Below, in pieces: positions 9,439 through 18,941 of a DNA stretch of 64,000 nucleotides. Numbering within the stretch: the first letter of the stretch is position 1; each line of letters opens with the position of its first letter. The stretch comes from Aurantiochytrium sp. KH105 (lineage: Eukaryota > Sar > Bigyra > Thraustochytrida > Thraustochytriidae): contig BGKB01000027.1 in the NCBI GenBank assembly GCA_003116975.1, positions 248,001-312,000 on the forward strand. The letters run 5' to 3'. Under the pieces are notes generated by a model. The model was not told the DNA's origin, searched no databases, and saw only the letters and a program-made list of their open reading frames with translations. A program made the position numbers and the translations under genes.

Positions 9439-10511
9439 GAAGAGCTTTGTGCGCAAGAACGGGGCGTCATTCGAATCTCTCCTGTATTTTTAAATCCGAT
9501 GTACCATACCATGTGAACCGTTTTCTTACGTGTTTTTATTGAACGCAGCAACTTAGGCTTGTGCACCGAACCTGACTTTCGAATCGTCTCGCTTTCTCTT
9601 TTCCAGTTGTGTTTCGAAATTTTCAAGAAAGGGACCGTTTCATCATGATGTTCCCGAAGCGACCTCGGAACCTCGTATGGGCGCACTTCGGGTATACAGA
9701 CGAGAACGGACGGGCACTTGCATTACCATTCTCCATGTCTGCTCGACTATTCATGACGCCAACATTCAACGTACTTGCAACACCTTGTTCGTCTTCGCCT
9801 TGCCTGCTTGGTCACCCCACCAGCAGTCCTGCAGGCTCAAAAGTTAACCTATCACTTGCTTGCCAGTGGGAGCCAGCCCCCAATTGGACAAAACAAAAAA
9901 AATAAAAACACCACACACAACTGCGCGCGCGTACGTTGGGCTTTTCGACGGAGGGATGGACGGAGTCCGCACTGTACGGCTTGTGATCCAAAGCATGCCT
10001 TTGTTCCTTCGAAAAGACGGCGCAGGGGGTTCAACGGAACGCCGCAGGGAGCTGCAAAATGGACTCCAGGCCTTCATCACAGCGGCGGTCTGTCCGTCTA
10101 CTTTGCAATCACTCGGGGTACCTCGCCTCGTGTTGATTGAGTGGACACTCGATGGACGAGCGAGGGCCTGCGTCGGCCCACGTGTGTAGAGTGGCCGTGT
10201 TCGTTGGGTCGGGGTCCCGTCGCGGTGATTTGGCCTCAATAGACTCGTCGCAAGGATGAGAGTCAAACCGAAGGATAGAGGCGGGAGACGTGGGAAAGGG
10301 CGCTATTTGATACATACCGCAGCGCGCCGTGTCCATTTCAGAAAGGTGTTTCGCGTCAAGCCAAGCCTCGAGGTTTCGTATCGCAGGTCAATCGGCAGAC
10401 TATGGTTTTTCCAAGGGCTGAATTGCAAACCTGCAAAGAAGTTTGGGTTGGTCCACGCGGGAGCTTCGACATGGGGCTGCTGCCGCGACCCCGGAGGGCC
10501 GCCGCGGTCCG
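9439..10511. other. intergenic between kinases 3 and 4
   Basis: No gene supported. The region is more AT-rich than the genes. A TCCATTTCAG word at 10332 lies 180 bases before kinase 4 and resembles the element upstream of the other kinases. Confidence 0.6.
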
Positions 10512-11543
10512 ATGCGCGACGCTACGATGCGTGACGCCGAGATCGAGTATGCATGTCCCCGCAAGAGTGGCGAGTGTCAGCGCAATCACCGCTTCGGAGC
10601 CCGACAGGTGAGCGCCGTATGCATCGAAATGCTAGAGGAAATCGCTCAAGGAAGTCGCTGCAAAATCTACAAAGCGCGTTTTCATAACACCAAAAAGCGT
10701 TTCGCCGTCAAAGTATTCGATTGCTTGGCCATCGAAAGCCGAGAGTACGAGAGAGAAGTCGCAGTTCTTCGCGTCCTCGCTTCCAGTAAAGCGAAATGTG
10801 AGTTCTTGGTCGAGCCACTTTTCTCAATTAGGTCAACACACATTGCCGTCGAATTCTGCCCTGGAGGAGATCTAGCAACGCTTCTTTCTCGCCGAGTTTT
10901 AGAACCCGACGAGCTGCGAAAATTCGCCTTCGAAATCGCAGAAGGGCTTCATTTTCTTCACATGCGCATGATCATTCACGAGGATATCAAACCAGGGAAT
11001 ATCGGTTTAACCATTGATCACCATGTTCGAATACTCGACTTTGGTGTCTCAGAGATTCTCTCTGAACCTGCTCCCGAAGCTTCGATCGAGCCAATCAACT
11101 CTCATGACACAAACTCTATGGTTTCACATCACCGAGAACCGGTCTCGAGACGGTCCATGACAGCTTCCCCTCGATCCGATCTGGACTGCAACCGGCTTGT
11201 GACGCTCTCTAAGCAAGGAACCCTTCCTTATGCATCTCCTGAAAAGCTAAGTGACATCCCACACAGTTTGGAAGCTGACTGGTGGAGCTACGGTGTAGTC
11301 GTATACGAAATGCTCACCGGAAATATACCGTGGTTCGCCAAATCAGCAGCAGAAATAAGCAACAGGATATGCAAAGACCCACTTAGGGTGCCCGAAATTC
11401 TGCGTCCCAGCCTTGATCCGGAAGTGCTTTCTTTTGTACAAGACCTCATCGGGAGCAAAGACCCTCTTGACCGTCTTGGGTGGCGCAGGGGTCTGCGAGA
11501 CCTCGAAAAGCACCCATTCTTTCGCAGCATCGAGATTCAGTGA
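10512..11543 (+). CDS. AGC-like protein kinase 4 of a tandem array (HED variant)
   Basis: The product is 343 aa from the first in-frame ATG at 10512. Unlike its paralogues it lacks an MGSA start, so either the N-terminus has diverged or a short 5' exon is missed. The frame stays open to about 10443 but without ATG. Motifs: AQGSRCKIYKARF, FAVKVFD, IIHEDIKPGNIGLT, LDFGVSEIL, GTLPYASPEKL, LEADWWSYGVVVYEMLTGNI and QDLIGSKDPLDRLGWRRG ending in HPFF. The HRD arginine is again Glu. A Ser/Thr-rich insert of about 55 residues separates DFG from the T-loop, the longest in the array. Confidence 0.87.
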   Translation: MRDATMRDAEIEYACPRKSGECQRNHRFGARQVSAVCIEMLEEIAQGSRCKIYKARFHNTKKRFAVKVFDCLAIESREYEREVAVLRVLASSKAKCEFLVEPLFSIRSTHIAVEFCPGGDLATLLSRRVLEPDELRKFAFEIAEGLHFLHMRMIIHEDIKPGNIGLTIDHHVRILDFGVSEILSEPAPEASIEPINSHDTNSMVSHHREPVSRRSMTASPRSDLDCNRLVTLSKQGTLPYASPEKLSDIPHSLEADWWSYGVVVYEMLTGNIPWFAKSAAEISNRICKDPLRVPEILRPSLDPEVLSFVQDLIGSKDPLDRLGWRRGLRDLEKHPFFRSIEIQ

Positions 11544-12210
11544 ATCACTGACAATGCGGAGCTGATGGGGAAGAAAAAGATGGCCGCGTTCTTTACTTTC
11601 TCGTCAATTTTTATGCGCGACAAGCTAGGCGAGTTGGCTGGCTGGCGCACCAACATTTTTGACTGCATGTCTGTTTCTCTGTTGGGTGTTTCTCTTTTGT
11701 GCACTCACTTCGAATTTACATGATTTCTCCGTAGAGAATAAGTTCTAATATGTATGCACGTACACATACACACAGTAAATTATCATAACAACAAGTTCAA
11801 ATACTTACGTCATCTCTACTTGACCGATTTCCGGCGCCTTGACTGACACCTACGACTCCTTCCTGCGTGACAAGCTCGATTCACGTAAAAGGTTCATTGC
11901 TGACGAAATTTGAGGATTGTGAAAGCAAGGTCGCCTCGTCCACCAAACATCCTTGCCTGCCCCCTCTTTCCCTTGACCCCAGCCGGCAAGTTGATCAAAC
12001 ATCACGCTTAGTAAATCTCCGAGTATACAGCAATTTATTTTGGAGGCGATAAAAGAGGAGTGCAGGGTTGTTTTGTTTTTGACGCACTCGTTGGTATAAA
12101 GTGCAGTCGAGCCGGAACCAGCGCGAGCTGTGCTCCGCACAGATGTTGGCGAGCGCGCGCATGATCTTCTAATGCGTTCACTCGAACGAGTGTTGCTCCT
12201 GGAGCTTTGC
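11544..12210. other. intergenic between kinase 4 and H2A
   Basis: No gene supported. An AT-rich stretch near 11690-11800 holds a CACGTACACATACACACA run. A short perfect palindrome CACTCGAACGAGTG lies at 12179-12192, 19 to 32 bases past the H2A stop on the minus strand. Confidence 0.6.
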
Positions 12211-12615
12211 TTAGTAGTCCTGCGAGGCAGAGACCTTGCCACCAGCCTTCTTCTTGCTGGGCATGAGCACGGCGTGGATGTTGGGGAGAACACCACCCGA
12301 GGCAATGGTCACGTTGCCGAGAAGCTTGTTGAGCTCTTCGTCGTTGCGGACGGCGAGCTGGATGTGGCGGGGGATGATACGCGCCTTCTTGTTGTCGCGG
12401 GCGGCGTTGCCGGCGAGCTCGAGGATCTCGGCGGCGAGGTACTCAAGGACGGCGGCCATGTACACGGGGGCACCACCACCGACACGGTTGGAGTAGCCGC
12501 CCTTCTTGAGGTAACGCGCAATACGGCCGACGGGGAACTGAAGACCAGCCTTGGCCGATCGGGTCGTGGCCTTGCCACCCTTCTTGCCGCGTCCACCCTT
12601 GCCCTTGCCCGACAT
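12211..12615 (-). CDS. H2A: Histone H2A with H2A.X-type SQDY tail
   Basis: The product is 134 aa, a full-length H2A: N-terminal [15 protein letters not shown], the histone fold with [17 protein letters not shown], the acidic-patch region [20 protein letters not shown], and a C-terminal docking region [20 protein letters not shown]. The tail ends SASQDY, fitting the SQ(E/D)-hydrophobic motif phosphorylated at DNA breaks by ATM/ATR-type kinases. This gene therefore appears to serve as both core H2A and H2A.X, as in yeasts. It is divergently paired with H2B. The sense-strand leader holds a CAG run of about ten repeats just before the start. Confidence 0.98.
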   Translation of the reverse strand: MSGKGKGGRGKKGGKATTRSAKAGLQFPVGRIARYLKKGGYSNRVGGGAPVYMAAVLEYLAAEILELAGNAARDNKKARIIPRHIQLAVRNDEELNKLLGNVTIASGGVLPNIHAVLMPSKKKAGGKVSASQDY

Positions 12616-12631
12616 TGTGCTTGAGGTTGTC

Positions 12632-12665
<34 letters not shown>

Positions 12666-13159
12666 GTTGACTTGAGATTCACGTTTCAGGTTTGCCGAGT
12701 CCTCCACGCTCTCGCGCACCCCATCAACCTTTCTCTGGCCTCTGGATTTTTCCCGCGCGCGCGGCGACCGCCTTGCGGTGCCCGGATTTTGTTTCACACG
12801 GATTTTTCCCTCACCGCGCCAGGTGGTTAGGTGGTCGTTAGGCGGTGGTTAAAAAGATTCTTGTAGCATCAATTATGTTACTATTACAATATATGTCTCA
12901 TACAAGACACAGCACAATGCTGAGGACGTTGTGTGGGAAAAAGTTCACGTGGTGCGTGGAAAAACCAAGAGCGCTCGGCGACGGCAAAATTCTGAGCTGC
13001 CAAGAGGTAGTAGGGCCTATCTAGAGCAAGAGTAGGTAGGGAAGGCGAGGGAGTTCGAGGGCATGGCGAGACCGAGGCAGAGCAGAACCTGATCACCAAA
13101 CACCAAAATACAGAGCAGCAGCAGCATACATACAAGAAGCCAAACACCAACCAGCAAAG
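12616..13159. promoter_or_regulatory. bidirectional H2A/H2B promoter region
   Basis: The 544 bases lie between two head-to-head histone genes, so both are expected to be driven from here. A CTG run at about 12630-12664 forms the H2A leader. A CAGCAGCAG stretch lies in the H2B leader near 13113. Near 12820-12850 there is a repeated GTGGTTAGG/GGTGGTTA motif. I could not place TATA boxes with confidence. Confidence 0.5.
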
Positions 13160-13519
13160 ATGGCCGGCGGATCCAAGGGCGTGAGCAAGAAGGCGGCCAA
13201 GGCCACCAAGGCCTCGGGCGACAAGTCGAAGAAGCGCTCGAAGCGCACGGAGACCTACTCCTCGTACATTTACAAGGTGCTTAAGCAGGTGCACCCCGAC
13301 ACCGGTATCTCCAAGAAGTCCATGAGCATCATGAACTCCTTCATCAACGATGTTTTCGAGCGCCTCGCCACCGAGGCCGGCAAGCTCGGCAAGTACAACG
13401 ACAAGGCTACCCTCTCCTCGCGCGAGGTCCAGACTGCCGTCCGCCTTGTGCTTCCCGGTGAGCTCGCCAAGCACGCCGTTTCGGAGGGCACCAAGGCCGT
13501 CACCAAGTTCACCAGCTAA
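13160..13519 (+). CDS. H2B: Histone H2B
   Basis: The product is 119 aa with a short Lys-rich tail ([16 protein letters not shown]). The complete histone fold follows: [58 protein letters not shown] and the C-terminal helix [16 protein letters not shown]. The Lys in AVTKFTS is the conserved H2B ubiquitination site region. It is head-to-head with H2A, as expected for co-regulated replication histones. Confidence 0.98.
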   Translation: MAGGSKGVSKKAAKATKASGDKSKKRSKRTETYSSYIYKVLKQVHPDTGISKKSMSIMNSFINDVFERLATEAGKLGKYNDKATLSSREVQTAVRLVLPGELAKHAVSEGTKAVTKFTS

Positions 13520-14139
13520 GCCCGTCTCGAAAGCGACGCTCAGCACAATTTACCCTACCACCATCTCCATTCCCTCATCCTTTTGCCGACATTGACAAGC
13601 CCATAACAATAAAACCCGTGTATCGTATTCGCCACTCTCTTTTGCTATGTTACGCTTTCCGTCTGCCGCAGACAGAGAGCATATGGAAGCAACTGTCTTG
13701 TCATGACAAGCGCACGATGTTCTTGGCAGGCAGGTCAAAAGCGCGATCTCGATCTCTTTGAGAGTTGTGCAGCTGGTCCGCAGCGGAGCGCCAAGCGATC
13801 GAATCGAAAATAACAAAAATCGTGTGTAAATTATTCGCGAATAAACGAGCAGATCTTGCCATACAAGGCCGAGTACGTGTGGTGATCGATCAACTTGCTC
13901 CTTTCTATCGCGGCTTTGTTTGCAAAGACATATGTTGAGTATGTGCGCGGTGCACAAACATGCTTTTTTTGGCGGCCCTGAGTTTGTTCGATTGAATCAC
14001 TGCTGCCGTGCAGCTGTAATGCAGCCAGAGCACTCGCAGCTTGACTGCCTGACGGATCAAGACTGACCTAAACTTAGACTGGCTGTACTGGGCTGACCTA
14101 GAAGGCCTCCACAGACTGGAGCAGCGAGTTGAGTATCAC
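13520..14139. other. convergent spacer between H2B and BCKDH E1 beta
   Basis: No gene supported. Right after the H2B stop, CGTCTCGAAAGCGACG can fold into a six-pair stem with one mismatch and a GAAA loop. It may be a 3'-end signal. The remainder shows nothing recognisable. Confidence 0.55.
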
Positions 14140-15267
14140 TCAAAAGTCTACGGTGTGCTTGATTGCCTCAAAGTTCTTGAGATGGTCCGGCACGTAGCAT
14201 TTTTCAAAGACAAGAGGAAATGGCGTGTCGTAGCCGCAGACGCGCTGGATGGGCGCCTCGAGGTACAGAAAGCACTTGTCTGAGATCGTGGCGGCAATCT
14301 CAGCGGCAAAACCAGACGTCTTGGGGGCTTCATGGCTGACAACCAGACGACCCGTCTTCTTGACCGAGTCAACAATTGTGGCAATGTCCCATGGCACGAT
14401 TGTGCGCAAGTCGATTAGCTCGCACGAGATGCCCATCTCTGACTGAGCCATGTCACAGGCCTTGGCCAGAACATGCATCTGGGCGCCCCAACCCACCACT
14501 GTTACATCGGTGCCCGGCTGCACGATCTCAGCCTTGCCAAGTGGGATGGTGTAGTCGCCCACGGGCACATCGCCAACAGAGCCGCGGTAGAGTGCCTTGG
14601 GCTCGAAGAAAATGCAAGGATTTGGATCGCGGATGCAAGAGAGCAAGAGACCTTTGGCCTGAATGGGGTCCCGCGGGATGACCACCTTGAGCCCCGGCGT
14701 GTGTGTAAAGTAAGCCTCTGGACTCTGGCTATGGTAGTGACCACCGTGGCCAATGGCGCCATACGGCGCACGCACCGTAAGCCCGCCGCAATTGAACTGG
14801 TTGCCTGACCTGTACCGCATTTTGGCCGCCTCGTTCACGAGCTGGTCAAAGGCCGGGAAAATGTAGTCTGCGAACTGCACCTCCGCAATAGCGGTGCGCC
14901 CCGTCGACGCGTAGCCGATGCCGAAGCCTGCAATGCCCTGCTCGCAGAGAGGCGTGTTAAAGACACGGTTCTTGCCAAACTCGTCGCGAAGCCCCATGCT
15001 GCATCGAAAGACGCCCCCGAACGCCACGTCCTCGCCAAAGAGCACCGCCGAATCATCCGACTTGAGCGCGGTGCGCATCGCGTCGTTGATGGCCATGAAC
15101 ATGTTCATGCGCTCCTCCGGCTGCGTGGCCGCCTCGTCGCCATGGTCCGCCGCCGCCGCCGCCGCCACGCTCGCCGCGCGCTGCTGCGGGACCTTCGCCG
15201 CCGTGCCGCCGTGGCGGACCTTCGCGGCCGCGGCCCCGCTCTTCGCGAGCGTCTTGGCCGCGCGCAT
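14140..15267 (-). CDS. BCKDHB: Branched-chain 2-oxoacid dehydrogenase E1 beta subunit (mitochondrial)
   Basis: The product is 375 aa. It shows [101 protein letters not shown] and [14 protein letters not shown] in the order of the E1 beta family. GGVFRC and [11 protein letters not shown] favour BCKDH over pyruvate dehydrogenase. It works with E1 alpha, using thiamine diphosphate, to decarboxylate Leu/Ile/Val-derived oxoacids in the mitochondrial matrix. I chose the ATG at 15267 because it begins [11 protein letters not shown], an Arg/Ala presequence without acids. The frame extends upstream through an Arg-rich low-complexity stretch that is unlikely to be translated. Confidence 0.95.
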   Translation of the reverse strand: MRAAKTLAKSGAAAAKVRHGGTAAKVPQQRAASVAAAAAADHGDEAATQPEERMNMFMAINDAMRTALKSDDSAVLFGEDVAFGGVFRCSMGLRDEFGKNRVFNTPLCEQGIAGFGIGYASTGRTAIAEVQFADYIFPAFDQLVNEAAKMRYRSGNQFNCGGLTVRAPYGAIGHGGHYHSQSPEAYFTHTPGLKVVIPRDPIQAKGLLLSCIRDPNPCIFFEPKALYRGSVGDVPVGDYTIPLGKAEIVQPGTDVTVVGWGAQMHVLAKACDMAQSEMGISCELIDLRTIVPWDIATIVDSVKKTGRLVVSHEAPKTSGFAAEIAATISDKCFLYLEAPIQRVCGYDTPFPLVFEKCYVPDHLKNFEAIKHTVDF

Positions 15268-15609
15268 CCTCCCCCCCGCGCGCGCGAGCGAGCGAGCTTC
15301 GCGCCGCGCGTCCCGTCGCGTCCCGCCTCGTCCCAGCGATCTCCGCCGCGGAAATTTCGACTCGACCCGGGTCTCGCTCGCTCGGCGCCGGCGTCGCGCG
15401 CGTCCGTGCGTGCGTGCGCGCGGTCCGTGCGCGCGCGCGAGCGGCGTGCGTGCGTGCGTGCGGGCGAGCGAGCGTGCGCGCGTCCGGGGCTCGGCGCGTT
15501 CGGGGTCTGCGAGGCGCCTGGCGCGGCTCGAGCGAGGGCGGATTTGGGTCTGCCTGAGCCGCCTTCTCACGAAGAGGGACCGGATTGCTTTTAAAAGCAA
15601 GGCGAGAGG

Positions 15610-15891
15610 ATGGAGAGCGGCACCGACTCGGACGCGGCCAAGGCCTTCGCGACGGACGCCCTATGGAGCGCGGAAACTTGGACGAAAGCTGCGCGCGGAG
15701 GCGGCGCGGCTGCTGGCTGCCTGCGACCGCGAAGATGGTCCTCGCGAGAGCTGGCGGAATGGCGGGCCGTGCAGATTGCGTGCGGCGTGGGGGTCATTGC
15801 GGCGGTGGATTTTGGGGCGGCGCTTGGACGCGACGTCGAAGCCAGGGAGATTCGCCTGGAGCAGCTGGAGCAGCGCGTGCGCAAAAGCTGA
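15610..15891 (+). CDS. small hypothetical protein with one possible membrane segment
   Basis: A 93-aa frame lies divergent from BCKDHB. It has an acidic N-terminus ([16 protein letters not shown]), a hydrophobic stretch [17 protein letters not shown] around residues 58-74 and a charged C-terminus ([14 protein letters not shown]) that could be helical. The second half has protein-like composition. Around residues 28-45 another frame reads more naturally ([17 protein letters not shown]), so a frameshift or small intron is possible. No family recognised. Confidence 0.3.
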   Translation: MESGTDSDAAKAFATDALWSAETWTKAARGGGAAAGCLRPRRWSSRELAEWRAVQIACGVGVIAAVDFGAALGRDVEAREIRLEQLEQRVRKS

Positions 15892-16765
15892 GCGGCGCTC
15901 GTCGATAAAGTAAAGGCATTCCGTACATAGGTATAGCATATCGACTGGTCCTACCTAGCTCGACGTCGAGAATTTCCGCTGCCAAAACATCACCGGCACC
16001 GGCCTCGCCAAGAGAGCGGACACGGCTCCCGCGGAAACTGCTGCCAATAAAAGGTCACTCCCAGCCTCGACCGAAGAAGGAGAAGAGGACCGTGTGCAGC
16101 AAGCAGCAGCAGGTTGTCGAGAATCGGCGCCTCCGCCTGAAAAGTGCCTGGCACAAAGCCCTTCTCCACGGGAATTCCACGCCTGGGACCCAAACACCTG
16201 CCAGCTGCAGTCTCTCGCCTCGAACACCGCATCCCTCGCCTATCTATGAAGTTAAAGCGCCAGAGTCTCCGCTCCACGCACCTTTGGCCAGCCAGCCGGC
16301 GTCCGAGGGCGAAGGAAGACCTTGGAGAAGAAGAAGAAGAAGAAGATGTCCGCCGCGCCGAGGCCGAAGTGGCGGGAAGAATGAATGCCACGATAGGACG
16401 GGGGGCACCAGAACCAGCGCGAGGCACTACATTTTGGGGAACCCCAAAAAATCGCCGGAAGACACTACATTTACGGACTCTAAAAAGCAGCGACTCATAA
16501 CGGCTGCGCAGAGGGCGATCGGTTCATGCTCGCGAGGCGAGGCGAGGGCGCGAGGGACGCCGAGACTTTGGGCGGCGCCGCCCGCCGTCGTCGCTGAGAC
16601 GATCGACGCGACGGAACAATTGATTGCCTTGCTGAAAAAGCCTCTGTTCAACTATTCTGCGGCGGGCCGGCCGGCCAGGTGGCTGATCGATCGCGTCAAC
16701 AACGTCGACGACGACCAACGACGACCCAAGAGACACTAGCCAGCTGCTGGCAAGAAAACGGAAAG
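15892..16765. other. intergenic upstream of TBCCD1
   Basis: No gene supported. It contains an 18-base perfect palindrome at 16432-16449 and a repeated CACTACATTT word at about 16425 and 16462, flanking the palindrome. A GAAGAA purine run lies near 16324-16345. Confidence 0.6.
16432..16449. repeat. perfect 18-bp palindrome
   Basis: TTTTGGGGAACCCCAAAA reads the same on both strands. It is flanked by two direct copies of CACTACATTT about 37 bases apart. It could be a protein-binding site or the remnant of a small mobile element; nothing here decides which. Confidence 0.6.
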
Positions 16766-18874
16766 ATGCCGAACGCAATGTGGCTGCGAGGCGAGGTCTT
16801 CGACCATGGGCTCCTTCATCTTGCGCTGCTTGAGCGTGACCCAGAACCCTCGAACGCATCGACCGGACGCGCCTTTGACAGAATTGGGCGCTGCCTTATC
16901 GGACTGCGCTCCAGAAGTCTTGGTAGCCTGCTTATGCGCGACAACCTCCCCGCGAGCGCGCGAATCCTAGAGGCAGTCTGGAACGAGGCTGCGGAACCTG
17001 GCGACAGAGTTCTCACCGAAAACCAGTGTATTTGCCTCTTGCAAATCTTTGCCGCTCTCAAACCCCGCGCGTGGCGCTCGGATCGCCAAGCAGAGGCAGA
17101 ATTTGTACTTTTCCTTGCAGTGCAGCTCTTTTTTCACGCGCGCATTCACGTGCAGCGCGACGACCAAGTCTGTTGGCCATCTTCCGATGCCATTGCAATC
17201 GACCCCCCGCAAGCGCTTTCCGCTGCCGAGCAACATCAACGCATCGCAAACGCTGCCGAAAGCGGCCTGCATCCCTGCACGCCCAAGACGCTTCGCGCAC
17301 ACTCGCCACGCTCGCTGGCGCTGCGAGCCATTGGCCACGAGAGCGACGAAAGGCTAGACTTCATCAAGACCCACGTCCGCGATATCTTTTGGCTTGTCAG
17401 TCTTTGCGATGAGCTTTCGGCACGCAGTTCGTTTCTGGAGCGCTGGAATCTCAAGGAACTCAGCGCAGATGTAGTACGTGCCTTGGGCTTTCTCCTCTCT
17501 GATGGCAAGGAATTGCGCCCCCTCTGCAGCCGCCAAGAGGCCAAAGTATCGTGCCTCGAGCTCGAGATGCTTCTTGGCCGCTCACTTGTGCTCAATGACG
17601 AAGCGAATCCACGCCCTGGCCCGGCCTTGGACCCAGATACTCCAGTCCCGGACGACGGAGTCTCGGACACCACCGAAGTGGCCACTGATGACGACGACGA
17701 GGATGACGACGAGGACAACCACAATGCCTCGACTGGCGGCGGAGCTCCGATGACGCACGATCCGCGTCAGCAGTCCGTTGATACTCCTCTCTCTCCGCAT
17801 TTCAACATCGTCATCTATAATGCGCGAAGGCGCACCATCCATGAGGCCTGCGACGAAGAACACCCAACAGAGCGTAGCGACACGAGCCCCAATCCAAGTC
17901 AAGCTACGGATGGTGCAGCTACTGCTAATAGCAGCAGCAGCAGCAACAACAACAACAACAACAATCAAGAAGAGAACCATACACAAGAGGGACAGACGTC
18001 GCCAGCACGACGTCGCGGGAATCGGGTGGTCGACAAGGTGGCTATCTTCGCATGCAAGAGCTCATACATTTATGTGCTCGTGCCAAGCAAACATGTTCGA
18101 ATCGTAGGCTGCAGCGACACAACGATTGTGCTTGGCCCGTGTGCGCGCATCGTTACGATCGAGCATTGCAGTAATGTCGAAATTATGGGCATCACGCGAA
18201 ACCTTGCCGTGGGCAACTCCTACGATTGCAAGATTAATATGCACACGCTCGACGCGCGACCCGTTCTCTTCGGAGACTGCCGTGGGCTCGAACTTGGGCC
18301 CTTTAACACGTTTTATCCCCGCCTCGGACGGCATCTTCTTCAAGCGGGCATCGATGCGCGCGTCACATTCCCAACGACCGACTTTCCCTGTCTCAAGCCG
18401 ATTGATATTACCGACCAAACCGCAGCGGGCGCTGCATGGACGCTTTTGCAGCCTGCCGAATTCGCGCCGTTTGCGGTCCCATTTCCCGATCCGGGTCTTC
18501 ACGATGCCTGTCGGGACAACCCCGTTGGTCTTCCACCCGCGTACGCGCAGTCACTTTTCCAGAAAGTTGATCGCGTCGAGTCACTTCTTCGCCGTCTATC
18601 TACGGCGTATCTCACCACCGACGACAACGATCTTGATCCGGGCTTTGAGGATGCAAAAGAAAGCGATTCGCCCACAAACGAATCCAAAAGCGCCACGAGC
18701 TCGTCATCCGCGTCAAGTGCGGATACGACATCTCGGAAGCAGCAACTAGAGCGTGCCTTCCAGGACGCCTTTCGGGATTGGCTCGCGACTTCTGGCAATG
18801 CGCGGCAAATCATTGATCTCATCAAGCTGCAACCTAATGACGAAGCTGCAAAGCTGTCTTCTCTTGTGCAATAG
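16766..18874 (+). CDS. TBCCD1: TBCC domain-containing protein 1 (TBCCD1)
   Basis: The product is 702 aa. A C-CAP/TBCC beta-helix lies at about residues 415-530: SSYIYVLVPSKHVRIVGCSD, TIVLGPCARIVTIEHCSNVE, NLAVGNSYDCKINMHTLDAR, then LFGDCRGLELGPFNTFYPRL. The last block is characteristic of TBCCD1 rather than cofactor C. TBCCD1 proteins sit at centrosomes or basal bodies and affect organelle positioning; TBCCD1 lacks the catalytic arginine of TBCC/RP2. The start at 16766 gives MPNAMWLRGEVFDHGLLHLA; the frame is open upstream but Arg-rich. A long acidic and Ser/Asn-rich insert (about residues 300-410) precedes the domain. It is convergent with the next gene, with only 67 bases between. Confidence 0.88.
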   Translation: MPNAMWLRGEVFDHGLLHLALLERDPEPSNASTGRAFDRIGRCLIGLRSRSLGSLLMRDNLPASARILEAVWNEAAEPGDRVLTENQCICLLQIFAALKPRAWRSDRQAEAEFVLFLAVQLFFHARIHVQRDDQVCWPSSDAIAIDPPQALSAAEQHQRIANAAESGLHPCTPKTLRAHSPRSLALRAIGHESDERLDFIKTHVRDIFWLVSLCDELSARSSFLERWNLKELSADVVRALGFLLSDGKELRPLCSRQEAKVSCLELEMLLGRSLVLNDEANPRPGPALDPDTPVPDDGVSDTTEVATDDDDEDDDEDNHNASTGGGAPMTHDPRQQSVDTPLSPHFNIVIYNARRRTIHEACDEEHPTERSDTSPNPSQATDGAATANSSSSSNNNNNNNQEENHTQEGQTSPARRRGNRVVDKVAIFACKSSYIYVLVPSKHVRIVGCSDTTIVLGPCARIVTIEHCSNVEIMGITRNLAVGNSYDCKINMHTLDARPVLFGDCRGLELGPFNTFYPRLGRHLLQAGIDARVTFPTTDFPCLKPIDITDQTAAGAAWTLLQPAEFAPFAVPFPDPGLHDACRDNPVGLPPAYAQSLFQKVDRVESLLRRLSTAYLTTDDNDLDPGFEDAKESDSPTNESKSATSSSSASSADTTSRKQQLERAFQDAFRDWLATSGNARQIIDLIKLQPNDEAAKLSSLVQ

Positions 18875-18941
18875 AAAACAAAATCAAAATATATGTCGGG
18901 ACAATTCCCCCACTTAGCACTCGCCCTCTTCCTTCTGCCGG

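Noticed and set aside
10443-10511. upstream extension of kinase 4
   Set aside because: It begins at TTG, contains no ATG and shows no similarity to the paralogues' N-termini.
14918-15913. 331-residue plus-strand frame overlapping BCKDHB
   Set aside because: Antisense to a certain BCKDHB gene and dominated by Arg/Ala from CG-rich repeats.
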